Origin: Membranipora membranacea
Lineage: Eukaryota; Bryozoa; Gymnolaemata; Cheilostomatida; Membraniporidae
Direction of reading: 5' to 3'
Length of the DNA: 64,000 nucleotides
NCBI GenBank assembly: GCA_914767715.1
Contig: OU612075.1
Coordinates: forward strand, 5,642,001-5,706,000
The notes under the pieces were generated by a model. That model did not search any database, had not been told where the DNA came from, and saw only the letters and a list, made by a program, of their open reading frames with translations. Below are positions 21,710 to 31,655 of the stretch, piece after piece. The number at the start of each line of letters is the position of its first letter. The stretch's first letter is position 1. Both the position numbers and the translations under genes were made by a program.

Positions 21710-24380
21710 TCACAAACTATCGACAAACTTGCTCAGTTCTTCTTGAGGTGTCAAAGCGCTGCTGTCCGGCTGAGGAGGCCCCTGTGGGCCGCTGTCGACA
21801 AAGCCCTGATCGCCACCGAAATCAGGCGGGGCAATTTGTTGTTGCGGAGGTATGTTAGTGTTCATTTGTGGGGCGTAATTTCCCTGGCCAGGCGTCCCTG
21901 GCTGCATCATCCCCACCATTTTATGGGGGTTAGGGTCCATACCAGGTTGCATGATAGCAGGCGATGCTGTTGCATGCGAACAAGGAGACTGGCCCGGTTG
22001 CGGAGACCTGGTGTGAGACGGAAACGGGGGCGAGAGATCGTACTTGCTGCAATAGCTGATGATTGTGATGCATTTGAGTGCCGGGTGGGACTTGTCCTCA
22101 AAGGTGCACCCCACCAGGCTGGTGTCCCATGGGCGGACTTCCAGGCTGTCCGGGCATCGAGCCATCAGGAGCTGGGGACCCCTGATAAGGTACCCGCGGT
22201 CCTCCGTACTGAGGAGGCATTCCGTGTTGCATCATGCTTTGCATCTGATAGCCTAGGTTCTGCGGAGGCTGCTAGGGGTACATATTACTGCTTTTGATTA
22301 GGACCCATAGAGTGAGGTCCCGGAGGTCTACGGCCCATAGGCCAGCTCATACCGCCGGCAGCACCGCGCTGCATAACGTTCTTATTTTTCCGCTTGATGA
22401 ATGCATCCATTAGTTAAGGGTAAGATTTCAGTAATTCCATTATCTCTTGATGTTGCTGAGCTATTTCCAGCTGTCGCATGAGGTTGGCGTTAGCAGACGG
22501 TGGGCCCATATCTGGCTGCCCAGGTCCAAATGGTATCATACCACCAGCTCCCATACCTGGATGATGACCTGAAGATAATAATAGCCCACTATTATATTTG
22601 TCCATGCTATGATATATACATACATACATATAATGTAATATATATAATAAAATATATTTTAATAAAATAAATAAATAAATAATAATAAATATATTTGTCC
22701 ACACATAATAAATGTGGACATGGATGTGCTTGAACAGACAGACACAGCTCATTAAATTTTTTACTCTCTTGCTACCAATTGACACCTTTACATGCATATC
22801 AATACTTCATTTTCGAACTGATTTTATTTTTTATTTTTTCCCCCATTATGTCTCACACGTTCTTATATGATGTGTATTGTCTCACAATGCAAGTTTTGAA
22901 TAAATAACTAAATAAATAACCATTTTATTACTCTTACCCATAGGTCTTCTTTGGTTGTACATCGGTGGGGGTGGTTGAGGGTTGACCCACTGATCCTGTT
23001 GCGGCTGTCCGCCCATACTGTTGGGTATCATCATAGGTTGCTGCTGTCCGCCGTGACCAAGAGGCATACCCTGGTCTCTCATGCCACCCATAGGCTGTTG
23101 ACCATATCCACCAGGTTGTCCCATCTAGGAAGAAAGAAATATTAAAATTTAATTTTGTTACTTTGCTGGCTATAATCATGTAGCTTTATTCCTTTGGAAT
23201 TTTATCTCCAAATAGTGGCTACCCACTATAATTTGCAACACAAGACTTTTAGCGCTTCATTAACCATATCTGCGCGTTTGGCATGTTAGTTTTGAACCAT
23301 TAACACACAAATACTTTTATATTCATGGTATTGCACTAGCAGGAGTAAAAAGAAATATCACGTTGATAATTTCACTAATATTTATAGTTAGAAACTGTAT
23401 CAAATTGACATTCTGTGTAGAATCTCGCCTTCACATTCACACAATACTACTTCACAGCTTTACACAGATCATGGTTGTGTTGGTCAATTCTTACCTGATT
23501 AGGAGTTGACTGCATAGACATATTCTGATTAGGAGCTTGATGCATCATACCAGCCGAGACCGCCGCAGGGTTCAGTGTTCATACCTCTCTGCTGAGCCAT
23601 AGCTGCGGGCTTGCCTCCCATACCACCAGGTTCTACAGGCTGTCCGAGGTGCCGCCCCGGCATTGGCTTGCCTCCGACTGAAGGGGGTCCCTGAGTAGCT
23701 TTGAGAGCCTGGTTGAGTGCGTGGTGTGCGGAGTGGATGGCTGCTGGTGGAGAGGCTGGCTGCATGGGTTTACCTCCGCCGTGATTACCGCTGGCGGGGT
23801 ACGGACTGGCTGGCCTGAAACATCAGTACACAAAACGTTATAATCATGTGTGGAAATACCATGCATCCTTTTTTTTTGCATCACCTGGATGTGTTAGTGA
23901 TAGATATACACATATCAATCACTAAAGTTTATCTTGGCACTAGAAAATTCTGCCTACCAGTTTGTCCCTTTTGTTCTGGTCTTGTCTAATAAACTCAGTT
24001 GTTATTCGGAAGAACCGCTTTATTCCAAAAACAGTAGTGCAAATGTGATATGGGAAAACAAGATGAAATTTGTGAAGCATTCAACACTTACCGAGTGAGG
24101 ATTGAGAGTTGGAATTTGGTAGTTTGCTACCCCTGGTATTTCCTGAGGGTGGTGTAGAGCCCATAGCTCCCTGACCTCCGGGTCCGCCTATCATGGCGGC
24201 CATACAACGTCGGAGCATTGTTGCCTGCTTCTTTCGATTGTTTGCCTGTTGCTGTTTGAATTTCTGTTTGATATTCAGACAGAATGGCACTGGGCACTTT
24301 CCTTCGTTACAGTTCTTAGCATGGAAGCAACACAAAGTAACGAGCTGTTTGCATATAGCACAACCTCCCAGAGATTTTTT
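21710..24380 (-). pseudogene. CREBBP: Decayed 3' end of a CBP/p300 acetyltransferase gene
   Basis: Minus-strand exons 24092-24380, 23495-23814, 22938-23124 and 21710-22568. The first encodes the second half of TAZ2 (GGCAICKQLVTLCCFHAKNC to CPVPFCLNIKQ). The rest encodes the Q/P/G/M-rich C terminus, including ELLKSYP and LMDAFIKRKNKN, equivalent to the CBP block ILKSNPQLMAAFIK (part of the IRF3/SRC-binding region), and the family's C-terminal end ALTPQEELSKFVDSL. The frame is broken. Stops lie at 22414-22416 (TAA), 22285-22287 (TAA), 22272-22274 (TAG) and 22098-22100 (TGA), and frameshifts are needed near the 24092/23814 junction, near 23580, near 22278 and near 22035. The 5' nine-tenths of CBP is absent: nothing upstream to 27 kb encodes ZZ, HAT or the first half of TAZ2. 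Splice sites remain, so this is a duplicated, not retrocopied, fragment. Confidence 0.85.
22600..22700. repeat. AT-rich simple repeats in CBP pseudogene intron
   Basis: CATACATACATA, then AATAAATAAATAAAT and AATAATAAAT tracts. Confidence 0.7.
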
Positions 24381-24773
24381 CTACAAAACAAAGACAGAGC
24401 TTAAAAGTTATCATGGGTAAAAAATTGGAAGGTGAATCAAATTTAGGAATGATAACTAGTTAATCATCACCTAAATTGAATTGAGAATTGAGAATTGATA
24501 TGAATTGAGAAATCAAGCCTTGGGAAAAGATTAATTATCCATATAATGTATTATTTCACTGCTTGACATTGCAGGAGAAGTATTGTCGGCTTATCAGTAT
24601 GAATATTTCCATTCCTCATCTGATTTAATCCATAAATCAGAGTGTTATTTTTCCGGGTTTAAATTGTCTAATTAACTAAACTAATTAACTAAATTAATTA
24701 GGTCCAGGGTTGTCATGGTTACTGGTGAAATTTACTTTTTAGATTTTGGAGATTTTCTTGCAGCGGCAGCTGA

Positions 24774-24861
24774 CCTGCGATAGCTCAGTTGGTAGAGCGG
24801 AGGACTGTAATAGTATATAATAGACAACCTTAGGTCACTGGTTCAAATTCGGTTCGTGGGA
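24774..24861 (+). tRNA. tRNA-Tyr: tRNA-Tyr (GTA) with 15-nt intron, slightly degenerate
   Basis: A-box TAGCTCAGTTGG and B-box GGTTCAAATTC are present and the anticodon is GTA. The acceptor stem CCTGCGA/TCGTGGG contains two G-T wobbles, and base 39 is A where the other copies have T, which mispairs the top of the anticodon stem. Probably weakened or inactive. Its 5' flank (TTGTCATGGTTACTGG and on) matches the flanks of the next two copies. Confidence 0.7.
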
Positions 24862-25332
24862 TCATACTTTTGGGCCGCCAGGATACAATTTATTTGTATT
24901 AACTACCAAATTTAATCAATAAATAGATATTTTCTCATCGGAATTTCCGCTTTGGATGAACAGGTACAAGTATGGTTCATTTTATAAACCAGAATATTTC
25001 TATGTTATTCATTTTTAAAGTTGCTTATTGACTATTGTCGATACTATACCTCTCAATGACATAATAAGAAACTGATATCAAATTGAGTTTCAGTTAAGTA
25101 ATATGGGAGTTGCCTTCCCAACATCAATGAAAAAAATAACTCCTGATGCAGAAATGCAGCCGTTATACATCATGATAGTCAAACAACATCCAAAGTCAAA
25201 CAATGATCCAAAGTTTCACACATAGCTGTGTATTTTTGCAATATCAAGATTGATCGCCACAAACAATTACTATGGCTTAGCTAAGTCAATTATTTAGGAC
25301 ACTTTCAGAGTGTTCGGTTTATAAAATTGTGA

Positions 25333-25420
25333 TCCCGCGAACCGGATTTGAACCAGTGACCTAAGGATGTCTTTATTATACCATTACAGTCCTCCGCTCT
25401 ACCAACTGAGCTATCGCGGG
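25333..25420 (-). tRNA. tRNA-Tyr: tRNA-Tyr (GTA) with 15-nt intron, intact
   Basis: On the minus strand: acceptor stem CCCGCGA paired with TCGCGGG, A-box TAGCTCAGTTGG, anticodon GTA followed by A37, a 15-nt intron, TCCTT closing the anticodon stem, and B-box GGTTCAAATCC. All four stems pair. It forms one arm of the inverted repeat 25333-26210. Confidence 0.93.
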
Positions 25421-26122
25421 TCAGCTGCTATAGCAAGAAAGTGTCCAAAATTTGAAAAGTAAGTTCCACCAGTTGCCATGACAATCTTGGTCCTAATTAT
25501 CTCTGCAGGAAGTCCATTATAACCAGGAAGAATAAAACTGTGATTTATGGATTAAGTCAAACAGCAGTGAGATGATTTAGACTTATAAGACAACGGAGTT
25601 ACTCCTAAAACTGTCAACCTGTGAGGATCACATTGCCTTGTAGTTTTATCTGTTGTTTTATTATCGTTGAACCAGGTTTGGTAATGTAGACCCAATTTTG
25701 CGTGTAGAATGCTGGTTTTTATCAATAGCAAACATAGGTTTGAGTTCTCTGCCACAACAATTTCGTCAGGATAAAATTTGTACAACCTTTACTCGGAAAA
25801 GTTGTATATATGCAATGATGAAATATAGCGATTCGATGAATTAAGATATGAAGTGTTGGTAAGGAATTCATGATGCATCTTATCAATTCTCTTCACAGTT
25901 GGATGATTTGAGAAGTTTCATCTGCTCTTTTGACATAATCTATAAATCATAGCTTTATTCTTCTAAATCATCCCACTGCTGTTTGACTTAATCCATAAAT
26001 CACAGTTTTATTCTTCCTGGTTATAATGGACTTCCTGCAGAGATAATTAGGACCAAGATTGTCATGGTAACTGGAGGATCTTACTTTTCAAATTTTGGAC
26101 ACTTTCTTGCCGTAGCAGCTGA

Positions 26123-26210
26123 CCCGCGATAGCTCAGTTGGTAGAGCGGAGGACTGTAATGGTATATTGAAGACATCCTTAGGTCACTGGTTCAAATCCG
26201 GTTCGCGGGA
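26123..26210 (+). tRNA. tRNA-Tyr: tRNA-Tyr (GTA) with 15-nt intron, intact
   Basis: Acceptor stem CCCGCGA/TCGCGGG, A-box TAGCTCAGTTGG, anticodon GTA at 26156-26158, intron 26160-26174, B-box GGTTCAAATCC and discriminator A at 26210. Mature length would be 73. The opposing copy at 25333 differs only inside the intron. Confidence 0.95.
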
Positions 26211-27057
26211 TTACAATTTTACCAATCCTATACTCATCAACTATGAGAACTCAATTTGACAGCGTTGGTCATGCTGCTTTTTGGAAATAAGTCATGAGTG
26301 ATAATGGTGGCTTGCTTAAAAATTACTTTTATTAGTCATTTGGGCAATTTTTCATGCACTTTATTACCTGATTTTTATTCTTTAGTGTTCTTGCTAAAGC
26401 ATAATCAGGAGCAGGTAATATTTTGGGAGTTATCTGTACATTGATGTTGAAAACACAACTCCTAATATCTTTTTGAAAATGTTTATGTATTTTTATTTAG
26501 CCGAAGTGAAATGCTGGGATTAAAACTTAACATAATGTTTGAGAATAATTGAAATATGAAGCGCTGGATAAGAGACTACCTGTGCAACTTTTTAAAAAAA
26601 TTCTAATATGATATTGAAAGTAAGAAACATAGCCTCTTGTTTTCTAGCGATGCAGTTTACTCAGTAACTTTGGCATCCGGCCATAATTTTCAGCCGTTTT
26701 CAGGCATAAATCTCTGTTCTCGGCTATGGTGACTTTATGAAAAGCAATTGTTGAATCGGTCATAAAAAACCATTATGGGACAACATTTCCTTAAAGTTGT
26801 GAATGTGATGTGGCGTCATCAAAAACACCAAGCATTAAACAATTAAATCAACTTTTCATCACTTGCTGTGAAGTCTGAAACCAATCAAATTGTCTTTGCC
26901 AGATGCTGAATTTCCCTATTCATAGAGAGGTAAATAGATCTAATCCACTGCCCCTGAAACTTTAAGCCTTATCTAACAACATGATTGGCTGAGGATTCCT
27001 TTATATAGCAATGATCAAGTTGCAGTGTTGTACATTGATTTGTTTTTTCTTCCATAG
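26211..27057. other. No gene seen
   Basis: AT-rich with no exon I can support. The catalytic exons expected upstream of the polymerase eta-like tail are not here. Confidence 0.5.
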
Positions 27058-30023
27058 ATTTAGCGACTGGACCAGCGTATCCCGGGCTATACCTATCAGT
27101 AAATACTCACAGATAGCCATAGAGAAGTCTGCTATGGCCGCTCTTACTAAGCTCTGTGGTGGGGTGAAGAATTTCGAAATCTCTATCGGCTGTTTGGGTA
27201 AGAAAATTTAGATATTCTAGCATGATTTTTAGCACATGTAAAATGTAAATGCTCAGATCAGTTTAAAATATAAGTTGACGCTCCCAAATCATTCAAAAAT
27301 CAACTAAATAAAACAGTATTTTTCATCGATTTGAAGATGAATAAAGATGATCTTGGTTTGTGGTTTCTCTAGAAGCCTTACTGATCTGTCTTTAGTTACA
27401 GCTATGCTGATAGATTGGTAGATCAAACCCACACTAGCTGTACACAAAACAAACATGTGGAAAATGTTCAATGTGATGTAGATAGTTGAAAATATGTTTG
27501 ATCATATCAAATAAGATTTTTAATATATGTTCTGTATAATTTCAGGTCTCTCAGCTGGAAAAATTGAAGATATCGAAGGGAAAAGTCTGTCACATTTTTT
27601 TCAAGCTGGTAAGACTGTCGACCCGTTCGAGCTATCTACCGCATCAAAGCCAGCCACAGAACCCTCCACATCAACAATCAAACCTCCGTCCTCATTGGCT
27701 AACCAGCCAGACAACCAACCGAGCATGAAATGGTTCACTGCAAGCAAGAAGGCCAGTGTCGACCCTTTTGACATATTGGACGAACAGGAGATTTTGCCGA
27801 CCAATGAGCAGTTTGAAGGAAATTCTATAGTCGATAATGCTGTAAAGGCATCTGATGGTATGAACCAAACTCGTCTAAATTGGTTTGCTACAACTGCCAA
27901 CACCGCTGACCCTTTTGAAAGCATCAATGATGCCAAATCGTCAACTTTGACCTCATCGGAACCCCATACCAATAAGATACTACTAGGGCCGGACAAGGGC
28001 CAATCGAAAATAAACTGGTTTGCAACATCTGGCGACAATGTAGATCCGTTTAGGCACAGTGACCAAGTGAGGACCAGTGTATCTAAACGACATTATACGC
28101 AAACTGAGAATCAATATATGCAGGGTCTAGATCAGCCCAAAATAAAATGGTTTGCTTCAAAGGAGACCAGCATAGATCCTTTTGAAGCTCTCGAGAGGTC
28201 ATTAAATAACAGTAAACCTAAAACACCGCACAGAAAGATGTATTTAAGATATTTACGGAAAGATGTCTCGGCAGGAAATGAGCAAAGTAACACTGGCATT
28301 TATCAGCCAGATATTATCGACATGGATGGTGATATATTAGATGTAGATTCTGATTATGACTCAAGTGATTCAGAAATATTTCCACTAAACTAAAAAGAGT
28401 TGACCGGTAAGCGAAAACACACATTGGTCAGGCACAATCTTAAAGCGATTAATGGCAGGGTTAAACTGTCTGGAGTAAAGTGTCAGATGTGCCAAAAATA
28501 GTAATAAACTCTGCCGTCAGCTTATCAAACGAACAGAAATCTCATACCAACTCACGAAATAATACATCTGCGGAATCACAATCAAATGTGTGCCAAGGTG
28601 GGAAACTTGCCAAGACGACGCCAGTAAAGAGTAGTGGAGTGTTGGATGACCTCATCGCAGTGTGGGACAATGCTACAAAATCGTCAGCAGCAAACACACC
28701 TCATAAAGTAGTTAAATCTGAAAACTCGGAGGCAGATAATCATGATGTCTGCAAACAAGATGAGGATGAGGACAGTATTTCATTTTTCCATGCTGTTCAA
28801 CAAGAAGAGAGACTCCACCAGGACTCAACTGACTCTCAGGACAATGGGCTCTTAGGATACACAAAGGTGTACGATGTTGATAAAGCAGATGATCCAACCA
28901 CGAGTTTCAAGGGTGTGCTTGATAAAGAAAATCAGTCCCTTTCAATCTCCCAGAACACTAACCACATAAAGCGTAAATCCGATTCACTCGATGATGAGCA
29001 AATCTGCCAAACTACAAATGGAAAGAAGCCACGCTACCATCAGCCCAATAGCAGTCAGGCAGTCTCCCATCTCCGCCATCCAGATGCTAGCGAGTTGAAA
29101 GCGATGGGTTTAGATTGCAGCTACACATTAACCCATGCCGATCTGTGTCAGTCGTCTACGCTTGAGGCAGCGTCAGCGGTGGGCATGAAACCTCCCGAGT
29201 CGACAGAAGACAATGATGATGTTGATATATGTGTTGTTTGGCAGTCCCAAACGCCAGGTATGTAACATTTAAAGATAAGATAAGTTTTTTTTTTTAAAAC
29301 CCTCTACGGAACAAAATTTGAGAAATCGTTGAAATGGAGTAGTTTGTAGAAAAAACCTTGAAAAAAATGCTCGGCAATAATGAGCTAACTTTATCTATTC
29401 TGTTGGCAATGTCTGCAGAATACAATGTAGATATAAAATAATCTAACAATAAAATACAGAAAAATATAGAAATAAATGATGAAATACCTATTGAGAAGGA
29501 AATTGGGTTATGTAATGGGAAGAATGGAACATGGTACACAGTAAATGAGTTATAGAAATATAATTTGATTTCATTCTCACCCTGTGTATGTATTTAAAAT
29601 GACTCATCACTGTACTTACTCTCTACTATATCACTTCCTCACGTTCATGAAGTATGCTTGTCAGACACTCCATATATAGTCTACCATTCTTAATTGTATA
29701 ACGGTGAATTTTGCTTGGATGACTGGTAAATAGGTGAATTTGAAAATATGTGACAGCAATGCCATGTGTACTCCATGTAACAGGAACTTCTCTCGCTCTC
29801 ATTGCTTCATTAATTTTAAGTTCTAGTTGCCCACACGGCATCATTTACTATACTGATGCTGCATCATTCTCAATTTGAATTTTTCTTTTTTTCTGCAGTG
29901 CCCAAGAAGATAGGCAGTATATCCAAAGGCATGATCTCAGCACATAAAAAGTGTTTGGCAAAGAAAATTAGCAGCCAGAAGAGTAACATCAAATCAATAA
30001 CCGACTTCTTCAAGGTGAAATAG
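27058..30023 (+). CDS. POLH: DNA polymerase eta-like protein, C-terminal part only
   Basis: Exons: 27058-27197, 27546 to about 28328, about 28487-29257, and 29899-30023 (stop TAG). The first encodes the end of a Y-family little-finger (PAD) domain, SVSRAIPISKYSQIAIEKSA, joined to ISIGCLGLSAGK, the polymerase eta-type end of that domain. Polymerase eta copies UV-damaged DNA at stalled forks and is recruited by PCNA. The tail is long (about 560 residues) and ends KSITDFFKVK, a PCNA-binding PIP box with the high-affinity TD pair. An SLSHFF motif just after the domain is a second PIP-like site, and four (K/N)WFA or KWFT motifs each followed by DPF repeat every 44-50 residues. No UBZ zinc finger was recognised. 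The frame of exon 2 would stop at 28391; I joined it through a GT at 28329 to an AG ending at 28486, which restores the frame, but this intron is a guess. All palm and finger exons are missing from the window, so the locus is 5'-truncated or a fragment. Confidence 0.65.
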
Positions 30024-31655
30024 TTGACTACCGGGCAACTTGACAGAACTGACTTTTTTCTAACACTATTATCACAGTAATGAAGACAATCTCAACTCCT
30101 GCAGCGCCTTACCCAGTTTTTTGAACTGAGTCAGTTTGCGAGGCTTAATGCGACCCTGAACTACCTAGCGTATAACATCAAAACCCTGACTTCGCTATAT
30201 GGACCATAAGGCCTTTTCTTCTAATGAATGACTTTCACCATATGGATCATAAGGTCTCTACTTCTAATGAATGTCTTAGATTTCACACATATATTCTCAT
30301 ATATATTTTGCAATCTCACACTACCATTTTTACCTCATTATTTTTGTACGTATCTTCAAAGACGTTATTTCTTAATTCATCGCTAATTTTTGTAAAATTT
30401 GTTGAATTTTATCTCATAACAATTCTCAGTGATCATAATGAACGATGATGATAGAAGTCTTGTCTGGCCATGAGTTAAGAGGAGGCAGAGAGAAAGACTA
30501 CCTCTGTGTATAATTTTAACCTTGTTACATTGCTACCACACTAGCACCGAGACTACGCTTTTATCATGTGTATCTCTGATCGTTAGTGTCAATTTAGAAC
30601 GAGTACCTTCTTTGTACCCGCCCCTAATTAGTGAAATTGAACTTGGGTTGTCACATCAAATTCTTTGTGATGGTACTCATGCTATGTGGATTAATTCACT
30701 TTTGTCAGGATGGATATGCCCAAAGATACAAAAGGATAGACCATATTGCAAATCTAATCACATTGCTTGCAATCTAGAAATCAGTTAAACAATCAGTTAT
30801 ATACATAATATTTTTAACGATTCATCTGTTGTCTGCAGATACATAAAGACATATATATGTAAATGTCATTGTAATAGCCTGCATCTGAATACATAAAATT
30901 ACCAGGAAGGGTGGGTACCCCACCTTCCCTTGTCGCATCTGACCAAAGTTAACTTGTTACATGAATGGGAGTTATCTATCCATACATGAAGAGAGCACGA
31001 CTCATATCTGTGCGGTGAGGCTGGGTAATAAGAGCAGCCTTTGATACCATGTGTACAGTTGTGTTGTGACTGTAGGTGTAGAATGAAATATCTGTGTGGT
31101 GATTTTAACAAACTCAGGATTCACCATGAAGCCAAGCTACCCATTGATAATTCTGCATAACTATGTGGTCTCAATCAAAGTTCTCATTGATTGTTATAAG
31201 TAGCGAGTGATGACTAAAAATAGAAATACTAAAATAGAAGTAGTAAACCGTCATTGATTTTACAATGTTTAATTTTGAAGCTAATGTCTGACTCATCTAT
31301 AGGCTTTAATCTTATGGAAGGAGGATGGAGAAATATACACATTTATCACATTTATCACATTTATTTATTTATATTGTATTATGAAGAATAAATGAAAAGA
31401 CCAATATGCTAAGACATATAATCTGTCTGCCAAACAGATGTCTCAATAATAATGTGATCCAATACATATAAATATAAATGATCAGGAGTCTTTAATGATA
31501 TCGAGTCTCGCTGGCGTCAGAACTCCAGATTCGATGGATGCTGGTAGTATATATCGCACAGACATTTCCGATAAGATGATAACTCTGATTATTGTCGGGT
31601 CAGCGGTATCCATTGCAAACTGTGTTTATTGTCAGCAGCATTCTTTTGTTTCCTC
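30024..31655. other. Intergenic stretch, repeats only
   Basis: It holds direct repeats of a CTATATGGACCATAAGG-like unit near 30195-30260, a dispersed repeat at 30560-30720, and short TTTATCACA tandem repeats near 31340. No exon supported. Confidence 0.5.
30560..30720. repeat. Dispersed repeat (CATGTGTATCTCTGATCG family)
   Basis: It aligns with about 56455-56620 over 160 bp: the CATGTGTAT start, TGTCAC and GGTACTCATGCTA blocks and TAATTCACT end are shared. Shorter pieces occur near 16548 and 16842. No coding capacity. Confidence 0.65.

Larger units (their letters stand above)
25333..26210. repeat. Inverted repeat of two tRNA-Tyr cassettes
   Basis: Arms of about 250 bp (25333-25580 and 25963-26210) each hold a tRNA-Tyr gene plus about 160 bp of 5' flank, with CAGCTGACCCGCGA at the gene start and ACTTAATCCATAAATCACAG at the inner end. 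The spacer is about 380 bp. A third, more diverged cassette in the direct orientation covers about 24600-24861. Confidence 0.85.

Noticed and set aside
22951-23145. Plus-strand open frames opposite the CBP tail (21658-22297, 22951-23145)
   Set aside because: They are antisense reflections of the Gln/Pro-rich CBP coding sequence.
21710-24380. Alternative genetic code with TAA/TAG read as glutamine, because premature stops replace Gln codons
   Set aside because: One stop is TGA, several frameshifts are also present, and other genes here end normally in TAG or TGA at the expected place. A decayed CBP fragment explains it better.
27601-28038. Minus-strand open frame of 145 codons
   Set aside because: Shadow of the polymerase eta-like exon; no family match and no splice logic.
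27546-28328. DPF motifs as endocytic AP2-binding sites
   Set aside because: The first exon is a Y-family polymerase domain and the tail ends in a PIP box, so a nuclear replication role fits better; DPF alone is weak evidence.
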